From Pedococcus cremeus (lineage in GTDB: Bacteria; Actinomycetota; Actinomycetes; Actinomycetales; Dermatophilaceae): a stretch of 64,000 nt of DNA. How positions within the stretch are numbered: position 1 is the first letter of the stretch; each line of letters opens with the position of its first letter. Under the pieces are notes generated by a model that was given only the letters and a program-made list of their open reading frames with translations, ran no database searches and was not told the DNA's origin. The DNA lies in the NCBI RefSeq assembly GCF_900111375.1, contig NZ_FOHB01000011.1, positions 1-64,000 on the forward strand. The letters run 5' to 3'. Both the position numbers and the translations under genes were made by a program. Positions 18,502 through 26,100 of this stretch are shown piece after piece.

Positions 18502-18567
18502 GGAAACAAGTGTATTAAATAACCAGACGCCCTGCCACTCGCAGCAGGACCCCACCGGGAGGACATC
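18502..18567. promoter_or_regulatory. divergent promoter/operator region of the nitrite-NO module
   Basis: Only 66 bp separate two GTG starts and the sequence is conspicuously AT-rich for this genome (GTGTATTAAATAACC at 18510-18524). Just inside the regulator, AATA-TTCAC (18493-18501) and GTG-TATT (18510-18516) form an imperfect inverted repeat. It is the likely binding site of the divergently encoded regulator. The GGGAGGA Shine-Dalgarno for the hemerythrin gene is at 18557-18563. Confidence 0.45.
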
Positions 18568-19413
18568 GTGGACACCGTCGTCATCGCATCGACCGAGCAG
18601 GACGCCGCCGCCGTCGAGGCGGTCAAGAGCCACCACGCAGAGATGGCCGGCACGTTGCAGGCCCTGGCCCGCCGGGTGGCCTCCGCCGCTGACGACGAGA
18701 CGGCGCTCGCCGCCCGCGACGACCTGGTGCGCTGGGCCCAGCGCGACCTCGTGCCGCACGCCCTCGCCGAGGAGAAGGCGATGTACCCGCCGGCCCACCG
18801 CGACGACCGGGCCCGCCTGCTCATCGACGCGATGCTGGCCGAGCACCAGCTGATCCTCTCCCTGGTCGAGGGCCTCAGGACGGCACCGTCGCAGGTCGAG
18901 GCAGCCGCGGAGGCCCGCGCGCTGGCAGTGACCTTCGAGAGCCACCTCACCAAGGAGAACGAGCAGGTGCTGCCGCTGCTGGCCAGCTCGCCCGAGGTGT
19001 CGGTCGCCGGTGCGCTGGCCGGTATGCACGAGCTGCTCGGTGGGCATGACGACCACAGCGGCCACGCGCACGACCACGGCCCCGACCACGGGCGCGGGCA
19101 CGGCCACGAGGAGGCCGCGGCAGATGCGGCCACGACCACCGGCGGCTGCGGCGGTGCCTGCTCGTGTGGCGAGACCGACGGTGCCGAGCTGCCCGAGCTC
19201 GACGCCCGCACGGTGCCGCACGCCATCCGACACGCCACGATCTTCGGCGCCCTCGACGCCGTCCGGACCGGCTCCGGCATGGTGCTCGTCGCGCCCCACG
19301 ACCCGCAGCCGCTGCTCAAGCAGCTCGAGGGACGTGCGCCCGGTGCCTTCGCGGTCGACTACCTCGAGCGCGGCCCGGAAGCCTGGCGCCTGCGCTTCAT
19401 CCGCGTGGCCTGA
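18568..19413 (+). CDS. hemerythrin-like domain fused to DUF2249 by a His/Cys-rich linker
   Basis: This 281-residue protein has three segments. Residues 1-150 form a hemerythrin-like four-helix bundle with di-iron ligands His23, His64/Glu68 (HALAE), His93 and His126/Glu130 (HLTKE). Residues 155-205 are a linker with eight histidines between 160 and 180 and a GGCGGACSCGE patch. Residues 210-281 are DUF2249 (ELDARTVPHAIRH to VDYLERGPEAWRLRF), a domain common in nitrogen oxide loci. GTG 18568 has GGGAGGA upstream. The divergent nirK operon suggests binding or repair under NO. The linker looks metal-binding and is not a standard part of either domain. Confidence 0.85.
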   Translation: MDTVVIASTEQDAAAVEAVKSHHAEMAGTLQALARRVASAADDETALAARDDLVRWAQRDLVPHALAEEKAMYPPAHRDDRARLLIDAMLAEHQLILSLVEGLRTAPSQVEAAAEARALAVTFESHLTKENEQVLPLLASSPEVSVAGALAGMHELLGGHDDHSGHAHDHGPDHGRGHGHEEAAADAATTTGGCGGACSCGETDGAELPELDARTVPHAIRHATIFGALDAVRTGSGMVLVAPHDPQPLLKQLEGRAPGAFAVDYLERGPEAWRLRFIRVA

Positions 19414-19466
19414 CCTTCCACAGGGTGGCCTGACCCGCCGCCCGAGTGTCCTGACGCCCCACCCCC

Positions 19467-19504
19467 GCGCCGGGCACGGCACCCCCCTCGGCCGTGCCCG
19501 GCGC
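19467..19504 (+). terminator. terminator hairpin after hemerythrin gene
   Basis: A perfect 14-bp stem (19467-19480 with 19491-19504) closes a ten-base loop ACCCCCCTCG. It is located 53 bp after the hemerythrin-DUF2249 stop. Confidence 0.75.
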
Positions 19505-19584
19505 CACCCTGTCCCGGTGGGGTCCGGCCAGACCCTGTGGACAACCGGCCGGCCCCGGCCACGGATCGGCCTAGCCTCGCCGTC

Positions 19585-19875
19585 ATGCCTGAGATCGCGG
19601 TCAGCGCCGACGACCTCGTCCGGCTCGGCGACGAGCTGGAGGAGGTCCGCGCGTTCCTCGCCGCCCTCGGCCGGGTGACCGGCGTGGAGCCGTGGGCGTT
19701 CGGGCCGGGTGACACGGGTGGGGCGGTGACCGACGTGCTCGGCAACTGGGAGCGCTACCGGCTGCTCCTCGCGCGCCGCCTCGAGTCGCTCGGGCTGGCG
19801 GCCCACACGGCCGGCGCCGGCTACGTCGAGGTGGAGGCCCGGGTGGCCGACGCGATGGGGGGACCGTTGCGGTGA
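19585..19875 (+). CDS. small ESX/WXG100-like protein
   Basis: This 96-residue, mostly helical protein starts at ATG 19585 (MPEIAVSADDLVRLGDELEEV). The two predicted helices separated by a Gly-rich turn (GPGDTGGAVTDVLGNWERYR) and the overall length resemble WXG100-like partners of type VII secretion, although the exact WXG is replaced by NWE. Seven bases before the ATG is TAGCCT, a possible -10, suggesting a leaderless message. The stop overlaps the next gene (GTGA) and the two are surely one unit. The family assignment is inference from size, helicity and the neighbour. Confidence 0.6.
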   Translation: MPEIAVSADDLVRLGDELEEVRAFLAALGRVTGVEPWAFGPGDTGGAVTDVLGNWERYRLLLARRLESLGLAAHTAGAGYVEVEARVADAMGGPLR

Positions 19876-21089
19876 GAGGCGGCTACGCGCCGATCCCGGG
19901 GAGCCCCGACGTCGTGGAGGGCTTCGCCGCCGGGTTGCGCGCCGAGGCACAGCGCGTCGCCTCGGCGCAGGAACGGCTGCTGGCCCTGCGACACGGCTCG
20001 AGGTGGGACAGCCCGGCTGGGCGGGCCTTCGCCGCCGAGGTCGTCGCGCTGCCACCGGTGCTCGACGCGGTGGCCCAGCGGTATGCCGGCGCCGCGGCTG
20101 CCCTGCGCGAGTTTGCCTGCGCGTTCCGCGAGGCCCAGCAGGAGTGCAACCTCGCCATCACCCTGCGGGAGAGGGGACTGCTGCGGCGCGACCGGTACCT
20201 CGAGGCGCTGGGCCGCGCGGAGACCAGCGAGCTGCCGCAGGAGCGGGCCCGGGTGCCGGAGCTGCAACGGCTGATGGTGGAGGCTGCTGGTGAGGTGCTC
20301 GACAACGAGCGCCGGTGGTGCGCCGCGCGCAAGCGGTTCGACGAGGCCGACCGCCGGTGCAGCCGGCTCCTCGGTGGTCTCGCCCACGATTCCCTGACCG
20401 ACTCGCTGCAGTACGACACCGTCAAGGGTGCCGCCCGGCTGTCCGACTCGGTCAGCGCCAACGCCGCGTGTGCCGCGCTCGTCCCCACCTGGCGGCCGGT
20501 GGCGGTGGCGGTCGGCGCGACAGCGACCGCCAGCGGGTTCCTGCTCGACGGTGTCGTCAAGGTCGCCTACGACGAGGGGCAGTGGAGCACCCTGGCCGAG
20601 GAGGCGGCCCTCGACACGGTCGGCTTCGCCACCGGGGCGCTGCGCGCCGGTGCCCTCGCACGCGGCCTCTCGGGCAAGACGCAGGGGCCGGTCGGGTTCA
20701 GCAGCGCGGGGGATCGGCTGCGACACGGCCTGGCCTCCGAGGCTCGAGACGGCGTCCCGTGGCGCGTCAGGCCGGCGCCCAAGGCCACCACGCCGCCGAA
20801 CCCTCCACCGGGCGCTCCGCCGGGCACTCCGCCGGGCGCATACCGGCCGCTCCCGCTGCGGCAGCGGGTGCGCGCCGCCGCCAGGGAACGGGCCATGCGC
20901 CCCGTGCGTGCCGCCCGAGCCGACTGGGCGAGTGCCACCCGCAGCGGGGCGGACGCCCGGACCATGCTGCTCACGGCCTGGGGCCTGAAGGGCGGCACGA
21001 CTGCCTACACGCGGGGGAAGCAGGTCAACCAGGCGTGGGAGAAGGCTCAGGAGCGCAGCAGGGCCAGGGTGGCCAGGGCGCGGCCGTAG
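19872..21089 (+). CDS. putative type VII-secreted-like protein
   Basis: This 405-residue protein starts at GTG 19872, overlapping the upstream stop. The first 180 residues are helical, with a SRWDSPAGRAFAAEV motif of the W-x-G type near residue 42, followed by a long coiled region (RERGLLRRDRYLEALGRAE to ARKRFDEADRRCSRL). A hydrophobic Ala/Gly-rich middle (about 205-275) is followed by a Pro-rich linker (NPPPGAPPGTPPGAYRP) and a basic C-terminus. The arrangement matches putative T7SS-secreted proteins of actinomycetes. No toxin domain is recognised at the end. Its last 43 bases overlap the convergent LuxR-type gene on the opposite strand. Confidence 0.6.
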   Translation: MRGGYAPIPGSPDVVEGFAAGLRAEAQRVASAQERLLALRHGSRWDSPAGRAFAAEVVALPPVLDAVAQRYAGAAAALREFACAFREAQQECNLAITLRERGLLRRDRYLEALGRAETSELPQERARVPELQRLMVEAAGEVLDNERRWCAARKRFDEADRRCSRLLGGLAHDSLTDSLQYDTVKGAARLSDSVSANAACAALVPTWRPVAVAVGATATASGFLLDGVVKVAYDEGQWSTLAEEAALDTVGFATGALRAGALARGLSGKTQGPVGFSSAGDRLRHGLASEARDGVPWRVRPAPKATTPPNPPPGAPPGTPPGAYRPLPLRQRVRAAARERAMRPVRAARADWASATRSGADARTMLLTAWGLKGGTTAYTRGKQVNQAWEKAQERSRARVARARP

Positions 21090-21841
21090 TCGGTGCCGTC
21101 GTGCTCCACGCCGAGGTCGCGCAGCAGGTCGCTGACGTGGTGGTCGGTGGTCCTCGTCGACAGCCGGAGGGCCTCGGCGATGCCGGCGTTGGAGCGTCCC
21201 TCCGCCACCAGCGTGAGCACCTGCAGGTCGCGTTGTCCCAGGCCGGCGAGGGGTGCCGATGCGCGGCGTGCGGCCACCATCGACTCGACCACCTCGGGCG
21301 AGAGCGCCAGGCCGCCTCGTGCCACGCGCCACAGGGCATCGAGCAGACCGAGGACGTCGCGCTCCGTTCCCTTGAGCAGGTAGCCACTGCCAGGGCCCGC
21401 GCCGTCGAGCAGGGCCAGCACGTGCTCGTGCCGGAGGTGGTCCGCCACCACGAGGCATCCCAGCAAGGGCTGTTCGGCCTTCAGCCGGAGCACCGCGGCG
21501 ACACCGGACCCTGGGCCGCTGGCCCGGAGGTCAGCCTCGACGACGACGACGTCCGGGGCGTGCCGGCCGACCGACTCGAGGAGGCTCGGCAGCTCGCCGA
21601 CCGACGAGACCACCTCCACGCCACCGGTCCGCAGCAGGAAGCCGAGGCCGTCTCGGAAGCTGCACGACTCGTCGGCGACGACCACACGCAGGACCTGGGC
21701 GGCGGGCGCAGCGGCTCCGCGTCGCCCGCTCACGGCGGCACGGGGCTCTCCCGGCTCCTGCTGGAACCGGGAGAGACCCACTGGCTGCGGCGACCGCTCA
21801 CCTGAGCGGCTGTCCCGACGGGTGACTCGTTCGCTCCTCAC
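21047..21841 (-). CDS. LuxR/NarL-type response regulator with atypical receiver
   Basis: This 264-residue protein has an N-terminal receiver-like domain at about 50-165 (VVVADES acidic pair at 57-58, YLLKGTE Lys near 157) after a 48-residue basic extension, and a LuxR HTH at about 198-255 (LGQRDLQVLTLVAEGRSNAGIAEALRL split over helix and turn). The phospho-acceptor position in PDVVVVEADL is Glu102 instead of Asp, so normal phosphorylation is unlikely and the protein may be constitutively active or ligand-controlled. GTG 21841 overlaps the stop of the ScyD-like gene (GTGA), so both are co-translated. No sensor kinase gene is nearby. Confidence 0.85.
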   Translation of the reverse strand: MRSERVTRRDSRSGERSPQPVGLSRFQQEPGEPRAAVSGRRGAAAPAAQVLRVVVADESCSFRDGLGFLLRTGGVEVVSSVGELPSLLESVGRHAPDVVVVEADLRASGPGSGVAAVLRLKAEQPLLGCLVVADHLRHEHVLALLDGAGPGSGYLLKGTERDVLGLLDALWRVARGGLALSPEVVESMVAARRASAPLAGLGQRDLQVLTLVAEGRSNAGIAEALRLSTRTTDHHVSDLLRDLGVEHDGTDYGRALATLALLRS

Positions 21842-22971
21842 CTGCGAATCTCGACGACCCGGCCCTTGCCGGTGACCTTGCCGGTCTTCTGGTCCATCGG
21901 GGCCATGGTCCCGGCGTAGAGGTGGCCGGCGCTGTACTCCACCGACAGGGCGCCCGGCAGCGTCAGGAAGGGTCGCGGCTTGCCCTGGTGGACGGTGGAG
22001 ATCCGTCCAGCGAACAGCTCCGTGACGAAGATGGTGCGGCCGGCCAGCGCGAGGTTGGTGGCCCCGGCGAAGCCGGTGGCGATCCGCAGCGTCTGACCGG
22101 TGTAGCCGTTGACCACGTACACCGACCCCCGGGCGCCGAGGCTCGGGTCCTCCGGGCCGCCGGGCAGGGTGGTGACGTACAGCAGCCCGTGCGGTCCGAC
22201 CTCGACGTCGGTCGGTACGGGTTCGAACGCGTAGGTCGCGCCGACGACACAGGACGGCAGGTGGTTGGCGGCTGCCGCGGCCTTGGTGATCTTCACCGGC
22301 TGCGGCGGCAGGACTGCCAGCGTGGAGATGTGGCCCTGGTTGTCGACCTTGACGAGGTCGTTGCCACCGGCGTCGGCGACGACCCAGTAGTCACCCCACT
22401 GCACGACGGAGTACGGGTGGGAGTCCTTGATGCCCGTGTAGCTCGCCGGGGGAGCGTCCGGCCCCAGCTTCTTGAACGCGTCGATCTGGCACTGGGTCGG
22501 GTTCTTGATCCCGTAGTGGACGTCACCGTCGGGGTTTGCGCTCTTCTCGTAGTCCGAGAGGGAGAAGCGGCGGGTGCCGACGTCGGACCGGGTCAGGTTG
22601 AGCCACGACTCGCCCTTGGCGTGGTCGGTCGACGTCCACGCGAGGGTGCGGCCGGCCCGCGACCAGGCCAGGCCCGCCACGTCGCTGTCCTTACCCGGGA
22701 AGGTCGCAACGGTGCTCAGAGTGCCGTTCGATCGGATCCGCGACACCGTCTGAGTGCCGCCGTCGGCGACGTAGACGCCGTGGTCGTGGTTGATGTAGCC
22801 GTTGCGCACCGCGATCTGGAACGGTGCGATCACACGGTCGGTGAGGGTGACCACCCTGGGTGCCCTCGGTGCCTTGGTGGCGGTGGTGGGGTGGGCGCTC
22901 GCCCCGGTGGCGCCTACGAGCGCGATCGTCGTGGAGGCGACGACCGCGATGGACAAGCGGCTGGTGCGCAT
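21838..22971 (-). CDS. secreted ScyD/ScyE-like beta-propeller protein
   Basis: This 377-residue protein has a clear signal peptide (MRTSRLSIAVVASTTIALVG, cleavage near ASAHP). The mature part consists of repeated NHL/beta-propeller-like blades: DHGVYVADGGTQTVSRI, DYWVVADAGGNDLVKVD, PHGLLYVTTLPGGPED, GRTIFVTELFAGRIS. This spacing and the final GRVVEIRR fit the ScyD/ScyE family annotated in many actinomycetes. ATG 22971 is preferred over a GTG at 23004 because it places the signal sequence at the N-terminus with GGGAG in front. The downstream LuxR-type regulator gene is translationally coupled. Role unknown; probably an extracytoplasmic binding protein. Confidence 0.8.
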   Translation of the reverse strand: MRTSRLSIAVVASTTIALVGATGASAHPTTATKAPRAPRVVTLTDRVIAPFQIAVRNGYINHDHGVYVADGGTQTVSRIRSNGTLSTVATFPGKDSDVAGLAWSRAGRTLAWTSTDHAKGESWLNLTRSDVGTRRFSLSDYEKSANPDGDVHYGIKNPTQCQIDAFKKLGPDAPPASYTGIKDSHPYSVVQWGDYWVVADAGGNDLVKVDNQGHISTLAVLPPQPVKITKAAAAANHLPSCVVGATYAFEPVPTDVEVGPHGLLYVTTLPGGPEDPSLGARGSVYVVNGYTGQTLRIATGFAGATNLALAGRTIFVTELFAGRISTVHQGKPRPFLTLPGALSVEYSAGHLYAGTMAPMDQKTGKVTGKGRVVEIRR

Positions 22972-23078
22972 CGGTGTTCTCCCATCGTTCTCCCCGCCGT
23001 TCACGGGATCGTTCTCGACGCTAACGACGGGGCCGGAAACCTCCGTACAGCATCGCCACTAGGGATCAGGGACTGGCC

Positions 23079-23100
23079 CGCTCGCCCAATTGGGTGAGCG
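23079..23100. promoter_or_regulatory. 22-bp near-perfect palindrome between divergent genes
   Basis: CGCTCGCCCAATTGGGTGAGCG is symmetric about AATT with one mismatched pair. It lies 108 bp upstream of the ScyD-like gene start and 36 bp upstream of the HrpA start. It has the size and symmetry of a dimeric HTH operator. The co-encoded LuxR-type regulator is a candidate binder, by proximity only. Confidence 0.45.
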
Positions 23101-23123
23101 CGTGGGGCCGTCGGCTGCGCACG

Positions 23124-23129
23124 TATGCT
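23124..23129 (+). promoter_or_regulatory. candidate -10 element for leaderless hrpA transcript
   Basis: TATGCT is followed after seven bases by ATG 23136, the same spacing as the TATGCT that precedes the metX riboswitch start. No ribosome binding site precedes the ATG. Confidence 0.4.
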
Positions 23130-23135
23130 GGCCGC

Positions 23136-26100
23136 ATGTCCAGCCCGCGCTCCGACGACCCCGCGTCGGGCGGGTCCCCGCAGGCCCGGGAGCGGAAGGC
23201 CGAGGCCCGGGAACGGAAGCCCGAGGCCCGGGAACGGAACGTCGAGCGGGGGACGGACGGCCGGGGTGCGTCCCGTCGTGGTGGAGGCGGCCGAGGCGCG
23301 CGGCGTCCGCGCGGACCACAGCGGCCACCGCGCCGGGCGGTTCCCGTTCCCGACCTGCACTACCCGGAGCACCTGCCGGTGGTGGAGCGCAAGGACGACA
23401 TCGCGGCGGCCATCCGCGACCACCAGGTCGTCGTCGTCGCGGGCGAGACCGGCTCGGGCAAGACCACCCAGCTGCCGAAGATCTGCCTCGAGATCGGCCG
23501 CGGCCGCGAGGGGCTCATCGGCCACACCCAGCCGCGGCGCATCGCCGCCCGCTCGGTGGCCGAGCGCATCGCCGAGGAGCTGGAGGTCGAGCTCGGCGGT
23601 GCGATCGGCTACCAGGTCCGGTTCACCGACCTCGCCAGCGACAACACGCTGGTCAAGGTCATGACCGACGGCATCCTCCTGAACGAGATGCAGCACGACC
23701 GCGACCTGCGCAAGTACGACACGATCATCATCGACGAGGCGCACGAGCGGTCGCTCAACATCGACTTCATCCTCGGCTACCTCAAGCAGCTGCTGCCGCG
23801 CCGGCCGGACCTCAAGGTCGTCATCACCTCGGCGACCATCGACCCCGACAAGTTCGCCCGCCACTTCGCGCAGCCGGACGGCACGCCCGCACCGGTCGTC
23901 GAGGTCTCCGGTCGCACGTACCCGGTGGAGGTCCGCTACCGCCCACTGGTCGACCCCGACCGCGAGGACGCCGAGGAGCGCGACCAGGTCACCGGGGTCT
24001 GCGACGCCGTCGAGGAGCTGTGGACCGAGAACCGGGGCGACGGGGGCGGCCAGGACATCCTGGTCTTCCTGTCGGGGGAGCGCGAGATCCGTGACACCGC
24101 AGACGCGCTCGCCTCGATGGGACTGCCCGACACCGAGGTGCTCCCGCTGTTCGCGCGGCTCTCGGCAGCCGAGCAGCACCGGGTCTTCAGCCGCCACGGT
24201 GGCCGCCGGGTCGTCCTTGCCACCAACGTCGCCGAGACGTCGCTGACCGTGCCGGGCATCCGCTACGTCGTCGACGCCGGCACCGCGCGCATCTCCCGCT
24301 ACAGCCAGCGCACCAAGGTCCAGCGCCTGCCGATCGAGCCGGTCTCGCAGGCCAGTGCCAACCAGCGCGCCGGCCGGTGCGGCCGCGTCGCCGACGGCAT
24401 CTGCGTCCGGCTCTACTCCGAGGACGACTTCCAGAGCCGGCCGGAGTTCACCGAGCCGGAGATCCAGCGCACCAGCCTCGCGTCGGTCATCCTCCAGATG
24501 ACCTCGCTCGGCCTCGGTGACATCGCCGCGTTCCCGTTCGTCGACGCCCCCGACTCGCGGCAGGTCGCCGACGGCGTCCGCCTCCTCGAGGAGCTCCAGG
24601 CCTTCGACACCGGGTATGCCGCGGAGGCGGCGCCCGCGGGCCCCGCACCGAAGCGGGGACGGGGCCGCGGACGACGGCTCACGGCATACGGGAAGGCACT
24701 GGCGCGGCTGCCCGTGGACCCGCGGCTGGGACGCATGCTGCTCGAGGCGGACAAGCTCGGGTGCACCCGTGAGGTGCTCGTCATCGTCGCGGCACTGTCG
24801 ATGCAGGACCCGCGCGAGCGGCCGGCCGACAAGCAGACCCAGGCCGACCAGTCGCACGCGCGGTTCCGCGACGAGCACTCCGACTTCATCTCCCTGCTCA
24901 CCCTGTGGCGCTACCTCAAGGAGCAGCAGAAGGCGTTGAGCGGCAGCGCCTTCCGCCGCATGTGCAAGGCCGAGTTCCTGCACTACCTGCGCGTGCGCGA
25001 GTGGCAGGACCTGCACACCCAGCTGCGCCAGGCGTGCCGGCAGCAGGGCCTCGACCCCGACCGGGCAACCGCGGCCCGGGACGAGGAGCCGAAGGCTGAC
25101 GTCATCCACCAGGCGCTGCTCGCCGGGCTGCTCTCGCACGTCGGCCTGCGCGATGAGGTCAAGCGCGACTACCTCGGCGCCCGCGGGGCCCGGTTCGCCA
25201 TCTCGCCGGGCTCGACGCTGTTCCGGCGGCAGCCGACCTGGGTGATGTCGGCCGAGCTGGTGGAGACGAGCCGGCTGTGGGCACGCACGAACGCCCGGAT
25301 CGACCCGGTCTGGGCGGAGCGGCTGGCCGCCCACCTGGTCAAGCGCACCTACAGCGAGCCGCGCTGGTCACGGAAACAGGGCGCGGCCCTGGCCACCGAG
25401 CGGGTGACGCTGTACGGCGTCCCGCTGGTCGCGGCGCGCACCGTGCAGTACGGGCGGATCAACCCCGAGGAGTCGCGCGACCTGTTCATCCGGCACGCGC
25501 TGGTGGAGGGCGACTGGGAGACCCACCACGAGTTCTTCCGCGCGAACCGCGCTCTGCTGCAACGCCTCTCAGAGCTCGAGGAGAGGGCACGCCGGCGGGA
25601 CCTCATCGTCGACGACGAGACGCTCGTCGAGTTCTACGACCGGCGCGTCCCGGCCGGCGTCGTGTCGGCACGGCACTTCGACAGCTGGTGGAAGAAGGCG
25701 CGTCGCGAGACACCGGACCTGTTGACGTTCACCGAGGAGCTGCTGACGAGCGAGTCGGCCGAGGAGGTCTCCGCCGGCGACTACCCCCGAACCTGGCGGC
25801 AGGGTGGCCTCGAGCTGCCCTTGACCTACCAGTTCGAGCCGGGCGCGGCGGCCGACGGCGTGACGGTGCACATCCCCGTGCAGGTGCTCAACCAGGTGCA
25901 CGACGAGGGGTTCGACTGGCAGGTCCCCGGGCTGCGCGCCGACCTCGCCACCGCCCTGCTGAAGTCGCTGCCCAAGGCCACCCGCCGGCACTTCGTGCCC
26001 ACGCCCGACCACGCCGCCGCTGCTCTGCGTGACGCCCAGCCGGGTGGTGGACGACGGCTGGTCGACGAGCTCTCACGGGTGCTGCACGCGCGTACGGGCG

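Noticed and set aside
22200-22250. GGGTTCGAAC sequence resembling a tRNA T-arm
   Set aside because: Inside the ScyD-like gene and no cloverleaf can be drawn.
23001-25334. 777-codon minus-strand frame opposite hrpA
   Set aside because: Antisense shadow of the helicase; no ribosome site or motif.
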